Under the pieces are notes generated by a model. It ran no database searches and was not told the DNA's origin. It was given only the letters and a program-made list of their open reading frames with translations. The position numbers and the translations under genes were made by a program. From Deltaproteobacteria bacterium (GTDB taxonomy: Bacteria; Myxococcota_A; UBA9160), in contig DOUU01000020.1 of assembly GCA_003520425.1 (NCBI GenBank), forward strand, positions 1-5,127: a stretch of DNA of 5,127 bases, given 5' to 3'. Position 1 is the stretch's first letter. The number at the start of each line of letters is the position of its first letter. This document shows, one piece after another, positions 1 through 5,127 of the stretch.

Positions 1-588
1 CCGCGCCCAGAACGGCAGCCAGCCAAATCCGCCTTCGAGGACGCCCATCCGCAGGCTCGGGAAGCGGTCGAACAGCCCGCCGCCGACAAACGAGGCGACA
101 AACCGCATCGCGCCCCACGGGTGCGCCGCGGCGCGTCCAATAAAGATGTTCTCCCACAGATCGTGATAGCCTGGGTAATAGGGCGGGTTCCAGGTAAAGC
201 TGTGGTTGGCGATCGCCAAGTCGTGTTCTGCCGCGGCTTCCCAGATCGGATAAAGGTCGGGGTGGTCGGCGGGCATGTCTTTGGCCAGCAGCGGCAATAC
301 CGCGACCGCCCATTTCGACTTGCCCCATTCGCGGATCTCGCGCACCGCTTCGGGTACGACGCGCGACGAGGCGACGATCAGGCTTTTCAGCCGGTCGGGA
401 TGATGGGCGGTGAAATCGGCCATATGCCGGTGATAGGCGCGGATCAGGTTGACCTCGATTTCCGGATCGTCGAGCCCGACGACACTGAGCCACGAGGTCG
501 GGATCAGAAAATGCGTGTCGACCCCTTCGTCATCCATGTCGGCGGCGCGGTTGGCGGCCTGGTCGTCCTGCGTGCCCGGCCGCGGCAT
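1..588 (-). CDS. Amidohydrolase 2 (ACMSD-type) family protein, partial at both ends
   Basis: The minus strand reads without a stop from about 612 to base 1 as a well-conserved Amidohydro_2 metal-dependent hydrolase (TIM-barrel, cytosolic). Visible blocks in order are MPRPGTQDD, ADMDDEGVDTHFLIPTSW, the stretch ending IANHSFTWNPPYYPGYHDLW (probable metal-ligand His, codon 202-204), HPWGAMRF (second conserved His, codon 121-123) and VLEGGFGWLPFWAR at the window edge. Relatives decarboxylate or hydrolyse aromatic or cyclic acids; the substrate here is unknown. The N-terminal strand with the first metal-binding HxH motif, normally some 70-90 residues earlier, is absent, and the C-terminus lies outside the window. 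ATG at 588-586 is the first in-frame ATG but lacks a Shine-Dalgarno site, and family-like sequence (ETAW) seems to continue to about 612, so this is probably not a native start. Codon use (7 GAA to 3 GAG; 10 CTG to 3 CTC) differs from the downstream genes. The family call is firm; intactness is doubtful. Confidence 0.8.
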   Translation of the reverse strand, partial: MPRPGTQDDQAANRAADMDDEGVDTHFLIPTSWLSVVGLDDPEIEVNLIRAYHRHMADFTAHHPDRLKSLIVASSRVVPEAVREIREWGKSKWAVAVLPLLAKDMPADHPDLYPIWEAAAEHDLAIANHSFTWNPPYYPGYHDLWENIFIGRAAAHPWGAMRFVASFVGGGLFDRFPSLRMGVLEGGFGWLPFWAR

Positions 589-594
589 CTTGGT

Positions 595-620
595 GCCGCG
601 CCAAGCCGTCTCACGCGGAT
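595..620. other. Probable rearrangement or assembly junction between two 5'-truncated genes
   Basis: Amidohydrolase-like sequence on the minus strand extends up to about 600-612, and TetR-like sequence on the plus strand starts at about 604-616. No promoter, ribosome binding site or spacer lies between the two, although head-to-head genes normally need one. Both genes lack their expected N-termini: the amidohydrolase lacks its HxH domain start and the TetR lacks its leader and half of helix 1. Codon preference also changes across the point. I saw no terminal inverted repeat or target duplication here. The junction may be a real deletion or recombination in the genome, or a chimeric contig; sequence alone cannot separate these. 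The limits given are approximate. Confidence 0.6.
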
Positions 621-621
621 C

Positions 622-1194
622 ATGAGCGCTGCGCGGCGCCTTTTCGCCGAGCACGGCTTCGCCGGCACTCCGACGGCGGCCGTCGCCCGTCACGCTGGTG
701 TGTCGGAGGGCATCGTCTTCCACCACTTCGGCTCGAAGGCAGGGCTCTTGGAGGCGGTGGCGGCCGACTACGGCCGCGGCCTTGCGGAAGCCATGTTCGA
801 AGCCGCGCCCGTGCCGGGCTCGGCCCTCTCCGCGGCGGCCATGCTGCAGAGCGCCTTTGCCTACGTCCGCAAGCACGGGGCGCTCGCGCGCCTGCTCGGG
901 CTCTCGGCGGATCCGAGCGGGGCCTCCACCGCCCGCCGCGCCAGTCGTGCCGAGATCGTGAGCGCGCTGGCGCAGGGCTTCGAGGCGTGGGGTCGGAGCG
1001 GTCTCCTGCGAGCGATGGACGCCCAGATCGTGGCCGAGCTTCTGTTCGCGCTGGTGGAAGCAGCGCTGATGGAATGTTTCGTGCGCGGCGACGGCAGCCG
1101 CGAAAACGATTATCTGCGCGAGGCGGTGCGCTGCGTCGAAGGCGCCGTCCTTCCGCTCCCGATGGATCCCCACCCGACGAGGAGCCCCTCATGA
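622..1194 (+). CDS. TetR/AcrR-family transcriptional regulator, probably 5'-truncated
   Basis: This is a DNA-binding repressor-type protein of 190 residues counted from ATG 622. Residues 1-13 are the end of helix 1 (AARRLFAEHGF), and 16-46 are the helix-turn-helix with the canonical VSEGIVFHHFGSKAGLLEAV. The rest is a helical, poorly conserved ligand-binding domain. Family resemblance extends slightly upstream of ATG 622 (SRLTRIM matching the usual TRERIL), but no other in-frame start lies between 511 and 622 apart from CTG codons. ATG 511 would add a leader that is simply the antisense of the amidohydrolase. ATG 622 has no Shine-Dalgarno site, so the native start was probably lost at the junction just upstream. 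The stop codon overlaps the start of the carotenoid oxygenase (ATGA), so the two genes form an operon, and the oxygenase or its substrate is the likely regulatory context. The ligand is unknown. The family call is firm; the start is uncertain. Confidence 0.85.
   Translation: MSAARRLFAEHGFAGTPTAAVARHAGVSEGIVFHHFGSKAGLLEAVAADYGRGLAEAMFEAAPVPGSALSAAAMLQSAFAYVRKHGALARLLGLSADPSGASTARRASRAEIVSALAQGFEAWGRSGLLRAMDAQIVAELLFALVEAALMECFVRGDGSRENDYLREAVRCVEGAVLPLPMDPHPTRSPS
1180..1184 (+). promoter_or_regulatory. Ribosome binding site for the carotenoid oxygenase
   Basis: AGGAG (within GACGAGGAG) lies six bases before ATG 1191, inside the last codons of the TetR gene. It fixes ATG 1191 as the oxygenase start rather than the upstream in-frame ATG at 987, which would add 68 residues of low-complexity Arg/Ser/Ala-rich sequence that is merely the TetR gene read in another frame. 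Confidence 0.75.
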
Positions 1195-2582
1195 GTCGAC
1201 CCTTTCCCGACGACCCGTTCCTGCGAGGCAACTATGCGCCCTTCCCGCTGGAGGGGGAGATCCACGACTGCGTCGTCGAAGGCGAGGTGCCGCGCGAGCT
1301 CGACGGCACGCTCTACCGGAACGGGCCGAATCCCCAGTTCGCTCCGCGTGCCCGCTACCACTGGTTTGACGGCGACGGCATGATCCACGCCTTCGTCTTC
1401 CGCAACGGCCGCGTCACCTACCGCAACCGCTGGGTCCGCACCGCGAGGTTCTCCCTCGAACGCGCAGCAGGGGAGGCCCTCTTTGGCGGGCTCGCAGACA
1501 TGGCGAAGACCGATGTCCGGGCGGCCGCCACCTCGCCCAATGCAGCGAACACGAACATCGTGTTTCACGCCGGCCGGCTCCTCGCTCTTTGGGAGGGTGG
1601 CCTCCCGCACGTCCTCGATCCCCGGACGCTCGAGACGATCGGCCCCTTCGACTTCCACGGGAAGCTCGTCGGCCCCATGACGGCCCATCCGAAGATCGAT
1701 CCCGAGACGGGGGAGATGCTGTTCTTCGGCTACAGCTTCACGCCGCCTTTCCTGCGCTACCACGTGGTCGCAAAGGACGGCACGCTTTTGCGAAGCGAGG
1801 AGATCGAGGTCGCGGTGCCGACCATGATGCACGACTTCATCACCACGCGGGAACATGTGATCTTCCTGGTCTGCCCCGCCACGCTCCGGCTCGAGAACAT
1901 CGAGAAGACGGGCTCGCCGCTTGGTTGGGAGCCCGAGCTCGGAACGCGAATTGGTGTCATGCCGCGCAGCGGCGGCAGCCGGGACATTCTTTGGTTTGAG
2001 GCGAACCCTTGTTACGTCTTCCATCCCATGAACGCGTACTCGGAGCGCGGTCGAATCATCGCCGACGTATGCCGCTATCCGCGGCTCCCGCTCTTTGACG
2101 CTGGCGACCGCGCCGACGGCATGGAGGATCTCAAGGCCAAGCTCACGCGCTTTACACTCGACCTCGCAGGAGGGACGGTGAAAGAGGAGGCGCTCGACGA
2201 TCTCTCGACCGAATTCCCGAGACTCGACGAGCGACGCTCGGGCCTTTCCTACCGGCACGGCTATGCGGGCGGACTCGTGCCGACCCCGTCCAAGGCATCG
2301 GGCTTTAACGCCATCGCGCACTACGACCTGCAAGCGGGCAGGCGGCGCATGCACGTCGTTCCCGAAGCGGACGCGGTGGGGGAGCCGATCTTTGTGCCGC
2401 GCACTCCGACTTCGCCCGAAGGCGAGGGATTCCTGCTCGCCGTGGTGTATCGCGGCTCGGAGAGGCGCAGCGATCTCGTGATCCTCGACGCTGAAAACGT
2501 GGAGGGCGAACCGCTTGCGAAGGTCCGGCTGCCCCACCGGGTACCGTTCGGATTCCACGGCAACTTTGCCCCGGGGATCTAG
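1191..2582 (+). CDS. Carotenoid oxygenase (RPE65/CCD family) non-heme iron dioxygenase
   Basis: The 463-residue protein has a usual length for bacterial carotenoid cleavage dioxygenases, which split a double bond of carotenoids, apocarotenoids or stilbenes with O2 to give two carbonyl products. Conserved blocks are LYRNGPNP (41-48), HWFDGDGMIH (57-66), NTNIVFHAGRLLALWEGG (120-137), EFPRLDER (341-348) and EPIFVPR (398-404). The four iron-binding histidines of the seven-blade propeller are visible as H166 (MTAHPK), H214 (MMHDF), H278 (VFHPMN) and H456 (GFHGNF). The second-shell glutamates probably correspond to E135, E341 and E398. All key residues are present, so the enzyme should be active. 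W134 precedes E135, whereas lignostilbene dioxygenases are known for a Lys at the comparable site; this favours an apocarotenoid or other non-phenolic substrate (inference). No signal peptide is seen. The gene is translationally coupled to the upstream TetR gene by ATGA. The exact substrate and cleavage position cannot be told. Confidence 0.93.
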   Translation: MSRPFPDDPFLRGNYAPFPLEGEIHDCVVEGEVPRELDGTLYRNGPNPQFAPRARYHWFDGDGMIHAFVFRNGRVTYRNRWVRTARFSLERAAGEALFGGLADMAKTDVRAAATSPNAANTNIVFHAGRLLALWEGGLPHVLDPRTLETIGPFDFHGKLVGPMTAHPKIDPETGEMLFFGYSFTPPFLRYHVVAKDGTLLRSEEIEVAVPTMMHDFITTREHVIFLVCPATLRLENIEKTGSPLGWEPELGTRIGVMPRSGGSRDILWFEANPCYVFHPMNAYSERGRIIADVCRYPRLPLFDAGDRADGMEDLKAKLTRFTLDLAGGTVKEEALDDLSTEFPRLDERRSGLSYRHGYAGGLVPTPSKASGFNAIAHYDLQAGRRRMHVVPEADAVGEPIFVPRTPTSPEGEGFLLAVVYRGSERRSDLVILDAENVEGEPLAKVRLPHRVPFGFHGNFAPGI

Positions 2583-2606
2583 ACGCGGCCCGGCGCGGTT
2601 TGGCTC
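2583..2606. other. 24-base convergent intergenic gap without a recognisable terminator
   Basis: The carotenoid oxygenase (plus) and the LLM oxidoreductase (minus) end tail to tail. The only self-complementary element is a 4-bp stem (GGCT, CTT loop, AGCC at 2602-2612) with no T-tract on either strand, too weak for an intrinsic terminator. Transcripts probably end by Rho or read into each other. Confidence 0.4.
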
Positions 2607-3551
2607 TTAGCCGGCGAGCGCGGAAGTGTGGGGCAGGATCTGCTTCGCGACCTCGCTCGCGAAGCCGCCGGGCTCGACCAGGGACGCGAGGAGGAAATGC
2701 CTTACGCCCGCGCGGGCGAAGCTGCGCATCTGCTCGAGCGCGTCCTCCGGGCGCCCGAGCAAGCAGTACTTGCGCGCGGCATCGTGAAAGGGCCGGTTGT
2801 AGACAAGGCTCAGCATGTCTCCGGCACGCGCGAGGGCGCGCTCGTAGCTTGAATCCAACACAGTGAACAGGAGCGCTCCAGTTCCGAAGCGCGCCACCTC
2901 CCGCCCAAGCTCGTTCGCGTGCTTTGCCACGAGCTCGAGGTTCGCGCGGTAGCGTTCGGGCGACGTCATCGTCGAGACGTAGCCGTCGCCGAGCGTGCCC
3001 GCGCGCCGCATGGCCGCGGGCGAGCGCCCACCGACCCAGATCGGGGGGCCCCCCGCCTGAATGGGTTTCGGAGCAGGGGAAATCGGCCCGAAACGATAGT
3101 GCTTCCCCTCGTGCGCGACGCGGTCTTCTGTCCACAGGCGCCGTAGCAACGGGATCGCCTCGTCCATCCGTGCGCCCCGCTCATGCACGGGGACGCCGGA
3201 GGCCTCGAACTCCGGCGGATACTCTCCCCCGACGCCCACGCCGAAGATGAGCCGCCCCCCCGAGAGCACGTCTGCCGTCGCCGCGGTCTTGGCGGCAAGG
3301 GTGGGGTGGCGCAGCGGGAGCAAGTAGACGCCGGTTCCCAGCAAGACGCGCTCCGTCGCCCCCGCGAGAAAGGACACGAGGGAGAGCGACTCCAGGATCG
3401 GGACGTGGAAGGCGATGTGGTCTCCGACCCAAAGCGAGTCGAACCCGAGCGCCTCGGCCTCTCGCGCCTGATGGAGCGCGGCGTCGCGAGAGAGTCCGCC
3501 GAGAACGAGACCGCATCGCACGCGGGGATCGAGGGGCAGGGGGTCGGTCAT
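2607..3551 (-). CDS. LLM-class flavin (probably F420-dependent) oxidoreductase
   Basis: The 314-residue protein is a single-domain luciferase-like TIM barrel, usual in length for the F420-type LLM group (TIGR03619-like). Visible blocks are the first strand VRCGLVLGG (11-19), EAEALGFDSLWVGDHIAF (31-48), TERVLLGTGVYLLPLRHP (66-83), the cofactor-site segment DVLSGGRLIFGVGVGGEYPPEF (start 94), LLRRLWTEDRV (135-145), GGPPIWVGGRSPAAMRRA (167-184) and GRPEDALEQMRSF (266-278). Relatives transfer hydride from reduced F420, or use FMNH2, on small organic substrates; the substrate here is unknown. The choice of F420 over FMN rests on overall motif style only. The start at 3551 is supported by a perfect GGAGGAG (3559-3565 read on the minus strand) seven bases upstream. 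The gene stands alone on its strand, convergent with the carotenoid oxygenase and divergent from the second LLM gene. Confidence 0.9.
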   Translation of the reverse strand: MTDPLPLDPRVRCGLVLGGLSRDAALHQAREAEALGFDSLWVGDHIAFHVPILESLSLVSFLAGATERVLLGTGVYLLPLRHPTLAAKTAATADVLSGGRLIFGVGVGGEYPPEFEASGVPVHERGARMDEAIPLLRRLWTEDRVAHEGKHYRFGPISPAPKPIQAGGPPIWVGGRSPAAMRRAGTLGDGYVSTMTSPERYRANLELVAKHANELGREVARFGTGALLFTVLDSSYERALARAGDMLSLVYNRPFHDAARKYCLLGRPEDALEQMRSFARAGVRHFLLASLVEPGGFASEVAKQILPHTSALAG

Positions 3552-3652
3552 GTGAGGTCTCCTCCGGGTGAAATGAGCCTAGCCAAGCTCCGCGCTCCGT
3601 CGCCCGGTCTGGCGCGCTGCTAGAGTCCGGAGGCCCGCTGCCGAGGAGTTTC
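3552..3652. promoter_or_regulatory. Divergent intergenic region between two LLM oxidoreductase genes
   Basis: These 101 bases must hold the start signals for both flanking genes. Clear ribosome binding sites are present at each edge: GGAGGAG on the minus strand (3559-3565) and GAGGAG on the plus strand (3643-3648). A possible plus-strand -10 box TAGAGT (3621-3626) has no convincing -35, and a TAGGCT on the minus strand near 3580 is equally weak. I found no strong operator palindrome; the 4-base GAGC/GCTC arms near 3577-3592 are within chance. The promoter function follows from position, not from recognised boxes. Confidence 0.5.
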
Positions 3653-4900
3653 ATGAAGTTCACCTGGTTCAACCTCATGCCCTGGCCCTTCCTGCCCGAG
3701 GACTTCCGCCAGACACATCGCTCGGTCTGGGTGGACATTCCCAGCACACTTTATGACCCACGGCGGGGTCACTTCGTATACCACGAATATATGGATCAGC
3801 TCGAATACGCCGACGCGCTGGGCTTCGACGGGATCGGCGTGAATGAGCACCACCAGAATGGCTACGGCCTCATGCCTTCGCCCAACCTCATTGCGGCTGC
3901 CCTCGCGCGCCGAACCTCGCGCGCCGCGATCGCCGTCATCGGCAACTCGATCGCACTCTACAACCCGCCCATCCGGGTGGCGGAGGAGTTCGCGATGCTC
4001 GACGTGATCTCCGGCGGGCGCCTGCTCGCGGGCTTCCCGGTGGGGACGTCCATGGACACCAACTACTGCTATGGCCAGATCCCGGCCCTGACACGCGACA
4101 AGTACGCCGAGGCGCACGAGCTCATCCTGCGCGCCTGGACCGAGGACGAGGTCTTCGCATTCGACGGCAAGTACAACCAGCTCCGCTACGTGAACTGCTG
4201 GCCCAAGCCGATCCAGAAGCCCCATCCCCCGATCTATATCCCGGGCGGGGGCTCGATCGAGACCTGGGACTTTTGCCTCGACCACGACTACAACTACTCC
4301 TACCTCTCCTTCGGGGGTTACCTGCGAGGCAAGGCGCTGCTCCAAGGCTACTGGGACCGGGTCGCGGCCCGCGGGAAGGACGAGTCGCCCTACCGCGCTG
4401 CCTTCGCCCAGATCATCGCGGTGGCCGACACCGACGCCGATGCCGAGAAGCTATACGCCGAGCACATCCTTTATTTCTTCAACCGCTGCCTCCACGTCTA
4501 TCCCGGCTTCGCCGACGCCCCGGGCTACCGCACGATCAAGACCATTCAGTCCGGCGCACTCTCGCAGCTCACCGAAGACATGCAAAAGGTGTTCACGAAG
4601 CTCACCTGGAAGGACCTCATCGAAGGCGGCTACGTCATCGCGGGAAGTCCTGAGACCGTGCGCCAGCGGATGGTGGAGATGATTCGGGGCCTGCACATCG
4701 GTCACGTGTTCTGTCTCTTCCACAACGGCAACATGCCGGACGAGAAAACCCGCCACTCGACGAAACTCTTCGCTGAGGCGGTGATGCCGCACCTGCGAGA
4801 GCTCTGGCCGGAGTGGAAGGGAGATGACCGCTGGTGGTGTCGACCCCTGGAAGGGCGGCTTCGGCCCGAAGCCTCCCTCGGGCAGGGCCTGCGCTCATGA
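3653..4900 (+). CDS. LLM-class flavin-dependent monooxygenase (bacterial luciferase-like)
   Basis: The 415-residue protein is larger than the neighbouring LLM enzyme and belongs to the FMN-dependent, luciferase alpha-like branch. That branch uses reduced flavin from a separate reductase to insert oxygen, as in hydroxylation or type II Baeyer-Villiger reactions. Blocks are MKFTWFNLMPWPFLP at the N-terminus, ADALGFDGIGVNEHH (54-67, with the luciferase-type EHH at 65-67), LMPSPNLIAAALARRT (73-88), EFAMLDVISGGRLLAGFPVG (112-131), LRAWTEDEVFAFDGKY (159-174), HPPIYIPGGGS (191-201) and the C-terminal GSPETVRQRM (331-340). The start is supported by AGGAG (3644-3648) four bases before ATG. The last 25 or so residues after WPEWKG look like a weakly conserved tail. 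The stop overlaps the start of the alpha/beta hydrolase (ATGA), implying joint expression. No flavin reductase gene is in view. The substrate is unknown. Confidence 0.92.
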   Translation: MKFTWFNLMPWPFLPEDFRQTHRSVWVDIPSTLYDPRRGHFVYHEYMDQLEYADALGFDGIGVNEHHQNGYGLMPSPNLIAAALARRTSRAAIAVIGNSIALYNPPIRVAEEFAMLDVISGGRLLAGFPVGTSMDTNYCYGQIPALTRDKYAEAHELILRAWTEDEVFAFDGKYNQLRYVNCWPKPIQKPHPPIYIPGGGSIETWDFCLDHDYNYSYLSFGGYLRGKALLQGYWDRVAARGKDESPYRAAFAQIIAVADTDADAEKLYAEHILYFFNRCLHVYPGFADAPGYRTIKTIQSGALSQLTEDMQKVFTKLTWKDLIEGGYVIAGSPETVRQRMVEMIRGLHIGHVFCLFHNGNMPDEKTRHSTKLFAEAVMPHLRELWPEWKGDDRWWCRPLEGRLRPEASLGQGLRS

Positions 4901-5127
4901 ACTTCCGTTGGATCGAGACGACTCGGGGCGCGAAGGTGCGCGTCCTGGAAGGCGGGAGGGGAGAGCCCGTCCTCTTTTTGCACGGCGCCGGGGGGCTCCT
5001 CGCCGAGAACCTCTTTCTCGAAGGACTGGCGCAGCGCTACCGGGTGGTCGCCCCGGAGCTGCCGGGCTACGGCGAGTCGACCGGCGAGGCGCTGCTGGAG
5101 GACATGCTCGACTTCGCGCTCCACGGC
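4897..5127 (+). CDS. Alpha/beta-fold hydrolase, 3'-partial (window edge)
   Basis: The first 77 residues are visible; the gene continues beyond the window. Residues 24-33 (PVLFLHGAGG) form the beta-3 strand and the HG oxyanion-hole loop, and 50-61 (VVAPELPGYGES) is the next strand and loop typical of the family. The end (DMLDFALHG) matches the helix before the nucleophile elbow, so the catalytic Ser, acid and His lie downstream and cannot be checked. Members hydrolyse esters, lactones, epoxides or C-C bonds in the cytosol. ATG 4897 overlaps the stop of the LLM monooxygenase (ATGA), and no strong ribosome binding site is seen, so translation is probably coupled to the upstream gene. The context suggests that it hydrolyses a product of that monooxygenase (inference). 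Confidence 0.85.
   Translation, partial: MNFRWIETTRGAKVRVLEGGRGEPVLFLHGAGGLLAENLFLEGLAQRYRVVAPELPGYGESTGEALLEDMLDFALHG

Noticed and set aside
121..621. N-terminal 167 residues of a long plus-strand frame that ends in the TetR gene
   Set aside because: This part is the exact antisense of the clearly conserved amidohydrolase and resembles no protein; only the part from about 604-622 on is TetR-like.
987..1190. 68-residue N-terminal extension of the carotenoid oxygenase from ATG 987
   Set aside because: It overlaps the TetR gene in another frame, is Arg/Ser-rich and unlike the family; ATG 1191 has a good ribosome binding site and gives the normal N-terminus.
620..1231. 203-residue minus-strand open frame opposite the TetR gene
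   Set aside because: It is Arg/Pro/Ser-rich low-complexity sequence typical of a shadow frame, with no family features.
1110..2558. 482-residue open frame on the minus strand opposite the carotenoid oxygenase
   Set aside because: It has no recognisable domain and is fully antisense to an enzyme with all catalytic residues; long antisense frames are expected in high-GC DNA.
2602..2612. Small hairpin GGCT-CTT-AGCC considered as a bidirectional terminator
   Set aside because: The stem is only 4 bp, there is no T-tract on either side, and it overlaps the stop codon of the LLM gene.
2305..3135. 276-residue minus-strand open frame spanning the ends of the oxygenase and the first LLM gene
   Set aside because: It is Arg/Ala-rich, overlaps two convincing genes in other frames, and matches no family.
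3577..3592. GAGC...GCTC inverted repeat considered as an operator between the LLM genes
   Set aside because: The arms are only 4 bases and the inner bases do not match; this is expected by chance in GC-rich DNA.
3620..4345. 241-residue minus-strand open frame opposite the second LLM gene
   Set aside because: It is a Val/Glu-rich shadow of a well-conserved gene, with no domain and no supporting start signal.

Overview
The window is high-GC bacterial DNA, tightly packed with genes and without RNA genes, CRISPR arrays or recognisable insertion sequences. It holds six protein genes, two of them cut by the window edges, and no gene-free stretch longer than about 100 bases. Four of the six are enzymes of oxidative or hydrolytic catabolism of small organic, probably lipophilic, compounds: a carotenoid-oxygenase-family dioxygenase, two luciferase-like (LLM) flavin oxidoreductases and an alpha/beta hydrolase. 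This mix is typical of large-genome aerobic soil or marine heterotrophs. I cannot name the taxon.

Layout. (1) 1 to about 600, minus strand: part of an Amidohydro_2 (ACMSD-type) metal hydrolase. Its 3' end runs off the window and its 5' end is missing. (2) About 595-620: an abrupt head-to-head contact in which the amidohydrolase N-terminus is absent and the TetR gene begins almost mid-helix, with no intergenic DNA between them. Glutamate and leucine codon choice also changes across this point, so it looks like a recombination, deletion or assembly junction. (3) 622-2582, plus strand: a TetR regulator and a carotenoid oxygenase joined by an ATGA stop/start overlap. (4) 2607-3551, minus strand: an LLM oxidoreductase of the F420-type group, convergent with the oxygenase and 24 bases from it. 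(5) 3552-3652: a 101-base divergent intergenic region. (6) 3653-5127, plus strand: a second, larger LLM monooxygenase of the luciferase EHH type, overlapping by ATGA an alpha/beta hydrolase that leaves the window.

How the genes may work together (inference): the TetR protein probably controls the dioxygenase it is coupled to. The second LLM enzyme and the hydrolase form a translationally coupled pair that would suit oxygen insertion (for example Baeyer-Villiger-like) followed by ester or lactone hydrolysis. Whether the carotenoid-type cleavage feeds this pair cannot be decided from sequence. All enzymes belong to known families. I see no clear evidence of a wholly new system. The junction near 600 and the composition of the oxidative cluster are the points most worth checking.
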